DNA of 64,000 nucleotides from Alternaria dauci (GCF_042100115.1 NC_091275.1:1922001-1986000); one strand, 5' to 3'. Counted from the first letter of the stretch, positions 12,015 through 23,717 are shown. Notes: generated by a model not told the origin, from the letters alone. Program-made: numbers and translations.

Positions 12015-12572
12015 ATGCGCGGAAATAGCATAGAAGCGACGCATTCCAAGAAGAAGACGGCAGTATGGCGTCCACTGTCCATGGATGACATCGCCAGCCT
12101 CGTTCAGGTGGCCGACAGAGTCCATCCCGATCTTCCAGAAAGCCATGAAATTTTTGCCGAGCGCGCCAGACTATTTCCGCAAGGCTGCCAGGGTCTGTTC
12201 GACGAGGCCGGCGAGCTTCGCGGATATATCATCTCGCATCCCATCCTGTTCCGCGAACCGCCAGCTCTAGACAGGCTTCTTGGACAACTCCCTCCAGACG
12301 CAAACCAATATTACATTCATGATTTGGCAATTCTTCCTGAATTCCGTGGATCTGGTCTAGCGCATGAATGCATTATCGAGATTCTGGAGACTGCCGCAAA
12401 GCATTATGCAACTACTGGTCTGGTTTCTGTCCATGGAACAGCGGGGTTCTGGGGGCGGTATGGGTTCAAGGCACCAGATACAATCGATGACGTACTAAGG
12501 AAGAAGGTTGTGGGCTATGGTGGTGACGCTTTGTATCTCGAGCGCAAGAACGAGGCGCAGTTATCTGATTGA
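12015..12572 (+). CDS. GNAT-family N-acetyltransferase
   Basis: Single exon, 185 aa. The GNAT fold is indicated by the N-terminal beta-alpha segment (VWRPLSMDDIASL), by YIHDLAILPEF leading into the acetyl-CoA pyrophosphate loop RGSGLA (111-116, matching R/Q-x-x-G-x-A), and by the C-terminal GFWGRYGFK turn typical of the family. It should transfer an acetyl group from acetyl-CoA to an amine, but the acceptor (small molecule or protein) cannot be told. It has no targeting signal. It converges with the isochorismatase-like gene on the other strand, leaving only 170 bp between stop codons, so the 3' ends may overlap. Confidence 0.88.
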   Translation: MRGNSIEATHSKKKTAVWRPLSMDDIASLVQVADRVHPDLPESHEIFAERARLFPQGCQGLFDEAGELRGYIISHPILFREPPALDRLLGQLPPDANQYYIHDLAILPEFRGSGLAHECIIEILETAAKHYATTGLVSVHGTAGFWGRYGFKAPDTIDDVLRKKVVGYGGDALYLERKNEAQLSD

Positions 12573-12742
12573 AGATGTAAAGGATGTGTTTCTTAAGTCG
12601 GGAAGAACTCACCAGAGCTGATTGGAAAACAACATGTTACGTTTTAATAAAGACCACACTCTTAGTGCTCCGCTGATGTGTTTCTGGAATCCAAAATGGA
12701 GAAATCTATCAAAAGCATGTAAAACGTTGGGATGTAGTTGAT

Positions 12743-13789
12743 CTAGATTTTGCAGAGTGTCTGCATTGCGTCCTTTGTGCTTTGCGACGTCTCTTTGACC
12801 ACTTTGATGATATCCTTGAACCTGTCGGATGTCAGCGCACGAGCATGAAAATTAGTATACCCGCTTTACTTACTCGGGCGTTCCTGCATCTCCAACAAAT
12901 TCATACATGAAGCTCTCGCTCGTGGTGACCACGGCACCTTCATGCCTCAGCCTCGCCAGAGCAATGGGTACTTCCTCCTTGTTGCAGGAGCTTACGCCAT
13001 CAGCAATGACATATACTTTGTGTCCTGATCGGAGGAGGTCAAGTGTGGTCTGGGTGACACAAATGTGGCTCTCGATACCGACGATGATGCACGAGAGTGG
13101 ACCGGAGACGTTGAGCGAGTCGAGTGCTTGCTTGACTTGTGGTGTTCTAGCAAAAGTCAGCGTATGAATTGGGACACACAATATGATGCCTGTTGTAGAT
13201 TACATCATGGAAAAGAGCGTCTTGTCAACATGACAGACTGTCTGGATGCCATCGGGCTGATCCAACTTCAGCTCCGGACATGTCTCGCCCAATCGCGCTC
13301 TGTTCTGGGTTGTCGCGAATACGGGAATGTTCAGTAGCTTGCCTGACAGTGTTGGTCAGCAATAAGCGCGTAGGGCGAAGTGTGTGGCGATGGAAAATGG
13401 GAAAGTTAGCCTGAGAAGCCTGGGCTGACAATCCGGGGGGTTCAAGAACTTTGGAAGGCGGTGTTGGTATGGAATAGGTAACAGACTTGCTTTGAGCAGC
13501 TTCTGTGCGGTCGAAACGACTTTGGGGAATTCATGTATAGCGGGACGAAACTTTTCTTGAAGATCGCAGATACTGCAATGGTATTAATATGGCGAAATGG
13601 TAGTCGCCATAGGAAGGCATACAAGAGGGCGGGGTTCGCTACGGTCCATCAGCCACGGTCGCACGACATGTTGCTAAGCCGCCTACCAATGCGTCGCTGA
13701 GCCATAGCTGAAGAGAATGTTCGATGAGCAGTTGTGCGGCAGGTAAACGACACACGTGGGTGTGCAGCGCGTGAGAGGAGAGATGCCAT
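12743..13789 (-). CDS. Isochorismatase-family hydrolase with probable mitochondrial presequence
   Basis: Six minus-strand exons: 13687-13789, 13623-13638 (only 16 nt), 13487-13572, 13204-13342, 12874-13146 and 12743-12821 (231 aa). All junctions keep frame and rebuild the family: [14 protein letters not shown] with catalytic Asp43, VFATTQN, the lysine in [10 protein letters not shown] and the nucleophile Cys in [11 protein letters not shown]. These form the Asp-Lys-Cys triad of cysteine amidohydrolases related to nicotinamidase and YcaC. The first 28 residues are rich in Arg, Ser and Ala with no acidic residue, like a mitochondrial targeting peptide. A second in-frame ATG (Met29, at 13705) would give a cytosolic form. 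The substrate is unknown. Confidence 0.88.
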
Positions 13790-15273
13790 GATAGTGGATG
13801 CGCGTACAGTATGCAAGCCAGATGCGAACGTGCCTCGGCTAGAAGGGACGACATGGTCGCTTCTCCATCTGTCCAATAGAACCGGGCTGCCAGAAGACCC
13901 CCCTTGTTCTCCCAGGTGTCGTAGCAATGTCGTCATGTGACGAGGCAAAATGCGGGACATGTGAAACACGTCCGCCCGTTGGACAATTGCCTGCATATTG
14001 AGCCCCAATTTACCGCGTCGAAACACGGCCATTTTCGAACGCGACAATGTCCGGCCTCTGACATGAGTACTCAGGAGGCTATACTTGGGACCAGAGGCGC
14101 GGGTACCGTGTTGATTACGAAATACCGCCGCTGCAGCTGTCCCTGCATCTGCTCACGCGGTGATATATCGGCCAGATACAGATCTGACAAGAGGGAAAAT
14201 AGACGTTTGCAGCACATTGCTGGCGGTGGGCACTGGCCGAGCAGGAAGACATGGCGGGCGGTCTGACTGCGATGCAACAGCAGCCCCTACAATCTCACAA
14301 GCAGCCGTCATGGCCTACGACATGGACTGCACGAGGCAGGAGACGCCCATGCTTGGGTGGACATGAGTTGTTGGTTGGCTAGTCAGTCAGCAAGTCGGCT
14401 CTCCTGTCTCTGCAGAGTACTGTAGGCTGCCATGTACAATGTCCATGGCGTACACACTGGGCACGACGGAGTGGCCCGTTGCATACATACAACCGTCTCC
14501 GCACGGTCAGCATGGTCAGGGCTGATGACAGCTGACGGTGTGGCGCGGGCAGTGCTTTTTTCCCTATAGTCTATGTGCTCTGGGCGCGGGGGCCCGTCAC
14601 AGGCGCGGCGGCGGTGGTGAGGGTGGTGGTGGTGGTGGTGGTGGAAGAAGAAGAAGAAGGAAGGCGGCCGTGTCTTGTCGGCGGCATGCTTCACGGAACA
14701 AAGATGCAGGCAATATGTAGGGCAGCAAGCCCCGCCATGATGCAGCGATGAATGTGTTTATTGGATTGGCGTGTTATATTGTCCCATCCACGGGGAAGGC
14801 GCCCCTGTCTGTCGCAGTCACACGTCCCAAAGCGCCCTAGAGGCAGCCCTGTGCGTTCATCCCTCGTTAGGACTGCGCCTAGCCGCACATGACCTCTTGC
14901 TGTCGAGTTCATCTTCTTTCACTTGTCCGCAGAGCCTCGATTCCCCGACTGCCTCTAGCCATTGTTTAGCGCTGACGGGCGGAACCACAATCCACGCCGC
15001 CGACACTGAGCAGCGACCGGGTGCAGAGACGACCAGACGACGCTCTCGCAGCAGGGGTCCACGCACCAGCATCCCCAATACCGCACTCCTTCACTCGGTG
15101 CTTTCTCGCATTCCACGCCCTGCCTTTACTTGCTCTGGAAGCATATCCCCATCGTCCACGACTCCCCCAGGCGCTCTGCACTACGCCTCCGCCGACCGTA
15201 GCCCCTCTATATCTCTCGCCCTCCCTCCCCGAGCATCGCCATTGCCATAGCCAGCAAGCGCCCACTAAAGCTT
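13790..15273. other. Divergent intergenic region with microsatellites
   Basis: 1.5 kb between the starts of the isochorismatase-like gene and the nucleotidyltransferase gene. It contains trinucleotide tracts at 14621-14659 and a pyrimidine-rich leader from about 14880. No gene was supported on either strand. Confidence 0.6.
14621..14659. repeat. (GGT)n followed by (AAG)n microsatellite
   Basis: About eight GGT units run directly into about five AAG units, read directly from the sequence. Confidence 0.9.
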
Positions 15274-18200
15274 ATGAGCGACCGCCGCCACAACCACAAC
15301 CCACAATATCTCTACATACCACACCCCCAACCCATTCATTCGGACCCGCGCCAGACTAAAGCGCCCTCGCCCGCCCTAGCTTCTCCCACCTACTCACCCC
15401 TACCGCTCCCTCCGCAGCACACACTGCATCATCACCAACACCACCACCACCCCCACGTCCAGTACGCACACGTGCCGCCGTACCTGCTGCTGCATCCCTT
15501 TCTGCAGCTCGCGCGCATCGACCAAGTGCATCAATCCGCCTCGCACACGTCCCTCCCCGCCGTAATTGTGTCTCCCCACTCGCTGAGCCCGCCTCCCCAG
15601 CGGGACGCAGGCTACACCCTCTCCAAGAAGCCTTCCGTGAAGACGGCACAGGCGCACACAGATGACACAGATGGGAATAAGAATACACAGCGTAGCGTGC
15701 CCACCAGCGCGCCCACGATGACATCAAACCGTCTGCCAAATATGTCGAGCAAACGGGAAGACGCGGGCGCCCAGACGCGCTCCCAGCGTCCATCCATCGT
15801 CTCGCAGCACTCGAATTCCGTTCCCTCGACGCCCCTGCAGGTCGCCCGCAAGTACAACACGCGCTCACGCTCTCCCTCGCCAAACGGCGGACTGGGCAGC
15901 CATTCGCCACGTTCTGTCTCGTCCGAAGCCAACGGCACCATGCCCACCCTGAGGCCCGCCCGCCCTTTCAAGTGCAGATTCGAGACCAATGTCGGCATGC
16001 TGGGCCGGAGACGCATGCCCTACCAATCAGACGAGATACTGGAAAAGGCAAAGGAGGAGCCAAAGAAGAGCTTGGATCCCAATGAGGATGATAAGTTGAG
16101 TGGAGACATGCGAGAGCTGTACGACCGGTTAGAGCCGAAACAGGAAGACGAAAACATTCGAGCGCGCTTTGTGAAAAAAGTGGAGCGCATACTTCAGACC
16201 GAGTTTCCCGGTACCAAAATCATGGTCCATGTATTCGGTTCTTCTGGCAACATGCTTTGGACATCCGACAGCGATGGTAAGCGTCACACGGCATTTCGAG
16301 GTCCACGCTAACAGGAGCAGTCGACATTTGCGTACAGACGCCCATGAAAAGGCTCGAAGAGATGCACCCAATAGCTGAGGCTTTGGACAAACGTACGACA
16401 TGCCCCAATTCAGTTTGATTGACACTGACCTCCTTAGATGGCATGGAGCGCGTGGTATGCATACCAGCAGCCAAGGTACGGATAGTAAAAGTCTGGGACC
16501 CTGAGCTGCAACTCTCCTGCGACATCAACGTGAACAACGTCGCCGCAATTGAGAACACGCGCATGATCAAGACTTACATAATGCTTGACGATCGTGTTCG
16601 ACCGCTCGCCATGATTATCAAGCACTGGACAAAGCGGCGGATCCTGAACGATGCTGGTTAGTCTGCTGCATAACTCCAACTTTTCCCAAACTAACATGGC
16701 CCAGGTATTGGTGGCACAATCAGCTCGTACACATGGATATGCCTGATTATCAACTTTCTCCAGACACGGGACCCGCCTGTCCTTCCTACCCTGCATGATC
16801 TTTCGGACCGAGCGCTAGACGGAACGACCGGCCAACCTTCGTTGTCGAGTTTCGCCGACGATGTAGAGAAGCTGAGGGGCTATGGAGACAAGAACAAGGA
16901 GAGTCTGGGCCAATTGTTGTTTCATTTCTTCCGTCTCTACGGACACGAAATCGATTACGAGAAAGAGACGATATCGGTACGACAAGGCAAGCGAATACCG
17001 CGAGAAGAGAAGGGCTGGCATCCTGGCGGTGGCCAAAAAGAAGGGGTCAATCGCCTCTGTGTGGAGGAGCCTTTCAACACGGAGCGTAATCTTGGCAATT
17101 CTGCTGACGATTATGCTTGGCGTGGTATTCACCTGGAGATTCGCCGCGCTTTCGACCTCCTTGCAGACGGTCAGCAGCTCGATAAAGCATGCGAGCAATT
17201 CGAGTATCCGCCGGAGGAAAAACCCAACGCAATCTTTAAGAAGCCGCAGTCGCAGAAAGCCATCATCACCTCTAGTGTACCAAACCGGAATGGACGAGGG
17301 GGGCCGAATACGCGTGGAGGTAGAGGGGGCTTTAACCTGAAGGGTCAGCATGGAGGGAGCAGGCGATCTTCCGGCAGCTCCAACTACGGTCAGGGTCGAC
17401 CACCCTTCCTACATAGCCCGCCGATCCCCGCGAGCGCTGGCCCGGAATATTTCAGTTTCCCAAGAGGCATCCACGATCAGCTGCACGACCAGCTGTATCA
17501 GCAATACCAAATGCTGGAAATGCAGTCGAATTCTCTACGCGCACAGTTGGCCGCTCAACAACATGCTCAGCAAGCACACCAGGTACGGGCCGCGCAGATG
17601 CATGCTCATGCCGTTGCCCAGGCACAAGCGCAAGGTCGAGCGTCCAACAGCACAAACGGCTCGCCGCAAAAGTCGCCCTATATCAACGGTCGACAGAGCC
17701 CTCGATTGGCTGAGCGTGGGATACCTCCAAATTCTCTTCCTCAGGGCTTCCTATACCACTACCCCGGCTTCTTCAGTTCGCCTCAGTCTGACCCCAACGG
17801 CTCACAAGATGGATCACGAACCAACCCTTCGTCTCCGTCTTTGAGCAGTAGTATACCCGGTATGCACGGGGGACAGCATCGCGTATCCAATGCAAGCGAA
17901 ACAAGCTCTCTTCGTTCACACTCACAGCCTCCTCGCAGTGCTGGACAACAACCGGTTATTGTGGGATACCCGCCCGTACCCCAGCTCGTTGATCCTGCAC
18001 AGTTTGCTGGCTATCCTATCGCACGATCTTCGAAAGATCCTTTGCGACCACAGATGACCTCGGACATCCCAGTGAAGCCTAACCCGTCCCAGCCAGAGTC
18101 GATTCCAACTTCCGATAACAGTTCGCCAAAGGAGTATGTCGGCTATTACGTTGCAGAACAACCGCAGACACGCCCGCTACACGAGTACGCTGTTGGATCG

Positions 18201-19277
18201 ATTCCATCCTTTAGCGAACTGGCTCAGCGTCGCCGACGCGTGTCGCCAGAGATTACGCAACCTCTTCTAAACACTGCCTTACGACGAGTGACGCGATCTC
18301 CTTCGCCACTTGGGCATATGCGTAGCTACTCTACTAGTGTAACCCAGCCGAATGATGTGCCCACTACTGAACAGCGGAAGTCACGCATCGACTCCGTCCG
18401 CCCAACTGTCGACACTGGTCCAGTCATTGTTAATGGCTCCTTTCCAAGCCAACCTCGCCATAGAAGTGATACGGTGGAAACTGTACCGCAAGAGATGCCA
18501 CCTCAAGTTTCACTCGGGGCATACGCTAATGACCAGGCTATCCACCAGATCCAGCAGCTCCAGGCGCGGCAACAGTTGGTTCTTCAGGAGATGGAAAGAC
18601 AGAAAGCAGTGCAAAATATGGGTCCCCCCATTGTGAATGGTTCAATGAACGGTGCCCCACCAGTGGAGACTAATGGCTTGACGCGCGTGTCAAGCGAGGG
18701 CCAGCAACTATTTCCTACATTCAGCGATGCCTGGGTAAACTGCGAGGCTACCAATGGTCACCAAAGCGACCGAAGCGATGACATTTCACCGACTCGCTCG
18801 GTTCCCCATCAGTGGGGCGCACCAGCGTACAACAACGGCCTGCCTCCTCTGGAAACCTCAAATGTGCAGCGAGCACATCCTCAGGAGATCAAGTCTGCGA
18901 CAATCCCGCTGCTATCGCCTGTGTTCGAGACGCGCACGCCTTCGCCCACTACCGGCAGGTCTGCAGATCTCAGCAAGCTTGTCAATGGCAACAACAGTCA
19001 CAAGTCGCAGGTGAAGCCGAACAACCAGCAACATCGTCGCGCATCGCTCACGGGAGGATCGAATAGCAACGCCAAGGAAAACCGTAATGGTCAACAGCAG
19101 AAGAACAACACGAACAATGAGAGGATGAACAAGCCGAGCGCGACAGGCAGTAGTCCCAATTCTTGGCAACAGCAGCCTCCTCGTAAGAAGGGGAAGAACA
19201 AGAAGGCCAGGGCTCCAGACCAGAAATCGATGGGTGAGCCATTGCCCGTCAATGCCGCTGATCGCAAGGGTGGCTAG
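15274..19277 (+). CDS. Cid1/Trf4-type RNA nucleotidyltransferase (CutA/Cid13-like)
   Basis: Four exons: 15274-16276, 16321-16392, 16438-16656 and 16705-19277 (1288 aa). Joining rebuilds a polymerase-beta-type nucleotidyltransferase site: VFGSSGNML, then DSDVDIC with two metal-binding Asp, and the third Asp in SCDINVNN. A PAP-associated domain follows (ESLGQLLFHFF, near residue 545). Such enzymes add A, U or C/U tails to RNA 3' ends in the cytoplasm. The Aspergillus proteins CutA/CutB and S. pombe Cid13 share this layout. The first 300 residues are low complexity, with a His-rich stretch near 50. The last 600 residues are Q/N/S/P-rich and end in a basic KKGKNKKAR tail, suited to RNA binding or condensation. 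Nucleotide preference cannot be read. Confidence 0.9.
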
Positions 19278-20352
19278 ATGTTTGTCGTTGCCGTCAAATT
19301 GAAAAATGCACGGATCGATTCTCGATCGGTTGCTTCGGCTCGCTTTTGAATAGCGAAGACATGTCACCAAATTGCATTTTGAAGTTGAGCAATTTGGGGC
19401 CCGTTTGTACGCCAGATTTCACCTGGTAGGGCATGCCAACTTATACATTGACATCACGAGACGGAAGCCGTGAGATGCCACTGGAAAGAGAGAAAGAAAA
19501 GAAGGGAATCTACCCGTCGGACGTTGTACACACCGACAACATGTCGTTGACTTTGCTGTCATACTCGGCGGCGCGAATCACGCGCTCGCGCAGAGCGCTT
19601 TGTGTTTCTTTCACTTGGTCGGCGTTATTGTTTTGCTACGCGCGACATGCATGTTATCGCATCATCTTGGAGTTTAAATTCCTCTATTGTTTTCATCCGG
19701 GGTGCGGTCTTTCGGTTCACAAATATTTCGGTACGCCACAGCATTGTTTTCTCTGGTCTCTCTTGGGTCACAGGCTGCGGAACTCTGTCATGGGCTGGCT
19801 CATTTTGATGTTTATTACTGGTTGCAAGCACGGACATGGAATGTATTGAGGCATGTATAGATAAAAGATGAGCGAACGTGCCTGTCGATTTGTACGAGAT
19901 TCGGGCTCTCTGGGATGAGGTGGAGAAATGAGAAATTGTTAAAAGTCATTGTCAAGATTATGTGAATGACGGTGTGTGAGAACTATGTTGGCTTGTAACG
20001 ATAGTCAGTATCGCCCCTTCACACTTGATGCTTTTCCCCCGACATGCGCAGCTTCGCTACGCACCATGCAACTCTCACAACCTCAATACTTCATAACTTC
20101 GAACAAGCGTATTAAACCCATCCGACACTTCGTCTTCATACAACACGACAATGGGACAATGCACTTATGCAGAATTCTTTACCCACGCTATTATGATACC
20201 TTGTCTCGCTATGTTAGTCGTATTTCTCAGCATATTATCATGTTATGACGGGCAGCGGGAAAAGCAAGTTCGTGGAGACAAGACAAAATGCAGTTGAAGG
20301 ACCCGAAGGACGGGGCAAGAAGCACATAGGACTCCAAATATACAAGATCGCT
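19278..20352. other. Intergenic 3'-to-3' region, no gene seen
   Basis: The region lies between the 3' ends of the nucleotidyltransferase and the second SDR (convergent genes). An open frame at 19433-19849 (+) has skewed composition and no motif, so it looks like UTR sequence. Confidence 0.6.
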
Positions 20353-21301
20353 TCATCGTCCCAAACCTAAATGCAATTTCTTCGCTCTTTCCTTGAGCAA
20401 ACCACAACATCTCTTACTCTCCTCATCCAGATATTCCGCTCCTTCTCTTATTGCCCAACCATTCACTCCACATTCATAAACTACCGCACTCTTCGCGCTA
20501 TCCAGCATGACATCAAAAGCCTCCATCAACACATCCATCGACGTCAACAAGCCCTCCTTCTCCAAGATTTTATAGAAATCCTCAACGCCAATCCCTGTCC
20601 TAACAGCATTTGGCGCCACGGCATTGACAGCGATGCCTTCTTCCCAGAGCAACGCGCCGTACGATCGCGTCAACCCGATCAAAGCGTGTTTCGCTGCCGT
20701 GTAGATGGGTAGACTGGGTACGCAGTAGAATCCGCATACGCTTGCTGCGAGACCAATTGTGCCGCGCAGGAGACACGGCTCCTCGGATACCCTATGTCCC
20801 CAGACACCGCGATCCTGACGTCGGAAATGCTGTCCCGCTAGCGCAATGGTGTAAAGAACACCAGTAAGATCTACATCGATAACTGAGAGATCTGGTTTCG
20901 TGAATGAATCGGCGGGCTCTTTGCTACTTTCGTAGGGGTAAGGAAGCCATTTCTTCTCGCCGATGCCTGCAATAGGGAATACGCAGGTGATACGCCCGCC
21001 GAGGTCTTTGAGCGCGGTTTGGAAGACTGCGAGCTGGGACTCCCAATTTGACGTGTCGCAGGTACCATAGTAAACGACGGTGTTGGTAGGCGTATTGTGC
21101 TCGTCGGCGAGGTGTGCTGCGCCAGTTGTGTTGCGGTCGGCTATGAACACTTTGTAGTTTTTGGATAGGAGGTGGGCTGATAGGGCGAGGCCTATGCCAC
21201 TTGCACCGCCTGTGGGACTTCGGTCAACATCTGTGTGTTAGGCTTTGGGGTAAGCAGCGTGAAGTACCTGTTATGTATGCTGCCTTGGGTGGATCGCCCA
21301 T
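20353..21301 (-). CDS. Short-chain dehydrogenase/reductase, 15-PGDH-like classical SDR
   Basis: Two minus-strand exons: 21268-21301 and 20353-21209 (296 aa). The intron falls inside the glycine motif, and splicing gives TGGASGIG (11-18). Further landmarks are FIADR at the end of beta-2, PIAGIG at the NAG position, LAASVCG with the catalytic Ser, and Tyr181-x3-Lys185 in YTAAK. These mark a classical NAD(P)-dependent SDR, similar in style to fungal 15-hydroxyprostaglandin-dehydrogenase-like proteins. The substrate is unknown. The NAG-to-IAG change is mild and does not rule out activity. A TATA-like element lies about 65 bp upstream. Confidence 0.88.
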
Positions 21302-21364
21302 CTTTCTATTCAGCTCCCCTTGTAAACACTGATTAGCTGATATGGTAGGGAAGAGGAGCGTTTG

Positions 21365-21371
21365 TATATAA
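21365..21371 (-). promoter_or_regulatory. TATA-like element of the SDR gene at 20353-21301
   Basis: CTTATATAC is read on the minus strand, about 65 bp upstream of the start codon at 21301. Confidence 0.45.
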
Positions 21372-22208
21372 GAGATTAGCCTGCTCTACGTATATGCGAT
21401 TTGTAGGTCATTTCAAGCTTCCCCGCAGTAGAAGGAGGCACATAGAAGGTGCGGGGTTATGTTGAAAACTTTAAACCCAAAAGAATGCATATGCACCATA
21501 CTCTTTGTTCGTTCGATGCATTTGTCATGGTGACTGCCGAGCTAGCATGTGAGACCACCTCCAGAATGTAAGTCTGCGATGTTTGCTAGAAGTTAGCCTC
21601 AGGAACGTCAATCAAGGTCAAATTGATTTACGAGCATCATTGTTGGCTTCTTCATCCACGAGACATACCCTATAGCTAGGCTAGAGACATTGGCAGATGT
21701 AGACATGGGATGTAACTTCACAAGAGCTAATTCCAACAACGAACACGAGTTGTTTACAGCGTGAAGCTTTCCACGAATGAGCAACGAGTGGCGCAGACCC
21801 TCGCCGACAAACACGAGAGGCTTACTACGATATTGCCTCGGCCTAACAGGGCTAAGCGAGCTACGATAAAAAAAACCACGATTGAGTATGCCGCGAAACC
21901 ACCAATGAGCCGGCAACGCCCATTGAGAATCCTCAAGAGGGTGGTTTGTGGTGATGACGTCATATCATCCGCTCACTTTAACCCGCGTGCTGGCACATCG
22001 AGGAGTATACAAACGCAACCACAGGGATCAATAACAGAAAGTCAGCCTATCAGAGCAGGCAAATGAAGGACTAACGCATGCATGACGATGATGTAGATTT
22101 GCAAGTTTCAACGAGGAAGAGAAAATGTTGGGTCTGGAGCTCCGCGACTTCCGATCGTTCGAGCCTGGTGCTACCTACACGTGAAAGCTGAAACCCACAA
22201 TATCGACT

Positions 22209-22221
22209 TGATATATATATA
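22209..22221 (+). promoter_or_regulatory. TATA-like element upstream of acetate kinase
   Basis: An alternating TA tract (GATATATATATAG) lies about 237 bp before the acetate kinase ATG. The spacing is long for a fungal TATA box but allows a 5' leader of about 200 nt. Confidence 0.4.
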
Positions 22222-22457
22222 GCGCAAGAAATTGGTTACAATAACCATTTCATACCTCTCGAAGCTGTTCCTAGCGGTCGTTACTTCCCAAACTTCCCGT
22301 TGGGTTTCTGAAGACGTCATTGTTACTCCACATCGAAACTACCTGGTGGGCTCAACATCCGGACAGACATTGAAACTTGAGTTGCTACATTTAGCATCCA
22401 CCAGAGCAAGGATATCGTCGCCAGATTTCCAGACAATCATCTACGCGAGTCGCAACC

Positions 22458-23717
22458 ATGCCTGAGATCATCCTCTCGATCAACGCAGGATCCTCTAGTG
22501 TCAAAATCTCCGTTTACAAAACACCCGAGGATGGCGCCTCGGTACCGGAACAACTTGCTGAAGCAACTGTCGAAGGCCTGACTGCGCCGCCTTCGAAGCT
22601 AAAGTACGAGCGTGGAGACGAAAAGATCAAGGGAAAGGAGCTGGAAAATGTCACCACACAAGAAGATGGATTCCGCTACATCTTAGATCACCTGACCAAC
22701 GATAAAGGTCTTCCCGAGCTCAATCGCAAGGAAGACATCCACTTTACGTGCCACCGCGTCGTGCATGGCGGAGACTACCCCAGGAGCCAGGTCATCGACA
22801 AGGAAACATACCACCACATAGAAGAGCTCTCGGATCTAGCACCCCTCCACAACGCGCCTGCGCTCACCATTGTCCGCGCCGTCGCAGACATCCTCCCACA
22901 TGCAAAGAACATTGCCTACTTTGATTCCTCGTTCCACAGCACACTACCAGAGTACATATGCACCTACCCAATCGATCAAACGGTCGCACAGAAGAACAAG
23001 CTGCGCAAGTACGGTTTCCACGGCATAAGCTACTCCTTCATCACAAACGCTGTAGCGAAGCACCTGAACAAGCCGCTCGACCAGACCAACATCATCGCTC
23101 TGCATCTCGGCTCTGGCGCTTCAGCATGCTGTATCAAAGGTGGCAAGTCGCTCGATACAACCATGGGTCTAACACCCCTCGCTGGGTTACCAGGTGCCAC
23201 ACGTTCTGGCTCCATCGATCCATCTCTCATGTTCCACTACACACATAGCGCAGGCAAACCCTCGCACAGTTCCAGCGAGAAACTGCACATTACGGAGGCC
23301 GAAGAGATTCTAAACAAGAATAGTGGCTGGAAGAGCCTGACTGGAACTACTGATTTTGGGCAAATTAGCTCTTCAGAGAGAAAGGAGGATAAATTGGCGT
23401 TTAATATCTTCGTGGACCGTATTCTGAACTATGTGGCTCCGTACTTTACCAAGCTGGATGGGGAGGTTGACGCTCTTGTTTTCGCAGGAGGTATTGGCGA
23501 AAAGGGAGGAAAGCTGAGACAGGCTGTCGTCCAAGGAGTAAGGTGTCTGGGGTTCAAGATTGATGAAGACAAGAATGCGAAGCAGGTCGAGGATGTGGTT
23601 ACCGACATTAGTGCCGGGGATGCGAGGTACAAGACGTTGGTCGTCCAAACGGACGAGCAATTGGAGATGGCAAGGGGCATTCTTGAGGACAAGGATCGGT
23701 TTGTGGGGAAGAAGTGA
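22458..23717 (+). CDS. ackA: Acetate kinase
   Basis: Single exon, 419 aa, close to the usual 400 aa of the family. It interconverts acetate plus ATP with acetyl phosphate plus ADP. Signature elements are present in order: the N-terminal NAGSSSVK phosphate loop, CHRVVHGG, the FDSSFHSTLP segment, KYGFHGISYSF, the HLGSGASAC adenosine-type motif, GLTPLAGLPGATRSG leading into SIDPSL, and FAGGIGEKG near the C-terminus. In filamentous fungi acetate kinase is known to pair with phosphoketolase (Xfp), which supplies acetyl phosphate. No Xfp gene lies in this window, so the partner must be elsewhere if present. No mitochondrial or peroxisomal signal is evident (C-terminus FVGKK). Start chosen at the only ATG giving the conserved N-terminus. 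Confidence 0.96.
   Translation: MPEIILSINAGSSSVKISVYKTPEDGASVPEQLAEATVEGLTAPPSKLKYERGDEKIKGKELENVTTQEDGFRYILDHLTNDKGLPELNRKEDIHFTCHRVVHGGDYPRSQVIDKETYHHIEELSDLAPLHNAPALTIVRAVADILPHAKNIAYFDSSFHSTLPEYICTYPIDQTVAQKNKLRKYGFHGISYSFITNAVAKHLNKPLDQTNIIALHLGSGASACCIKGGKSLDTTMGLTPLAGLPGATRSGSIDPSLMFHYTHSAGKPSHSSSEKLHITEAEEILNKNSGWKSLTGTTDFGQISSSERKEDKLAFNIFVDRILNYVAPYFTKLDGEVDALVFAGGIGEKGGKLRQAVVQGVRCLGFKIDEDKNAKQVEDVVTDISAGDARYKTLVVQTDEQLEMARGILEDKDRFVGKK

Larger units (their letters stand above)
21302..22457. other. Divergent promoter region of SDR and acetate kinase genes
   Basis: About 1.15 kb. It holds the TATA-like elements of both genes. A plus-strand open frame near 21761-22066 has no ATG at its start and no recognisable motif, so I did not call it. 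Confidence 0.6.

Noticed and set aside
14621..14659. Short repeats that could be mistaken for a CRISPR-like or telomeric array
   Set aside because: They are simple trinucleotide microsatellites without spacers, and the organism is a eukaryote.
19433..19849. Plus-strand 138-codon frame after the nucleotidyltransferase gene
   Set aside because: Trp/Cys/His-skewed composition without motifs; probably 3' UTR or intergenic.
21761..22066. Plus-strand 101-codon frame upstream of acetate kinase
   Set aside because: It lacks an ATG at the start and has no motif; it lies in the promoter region.
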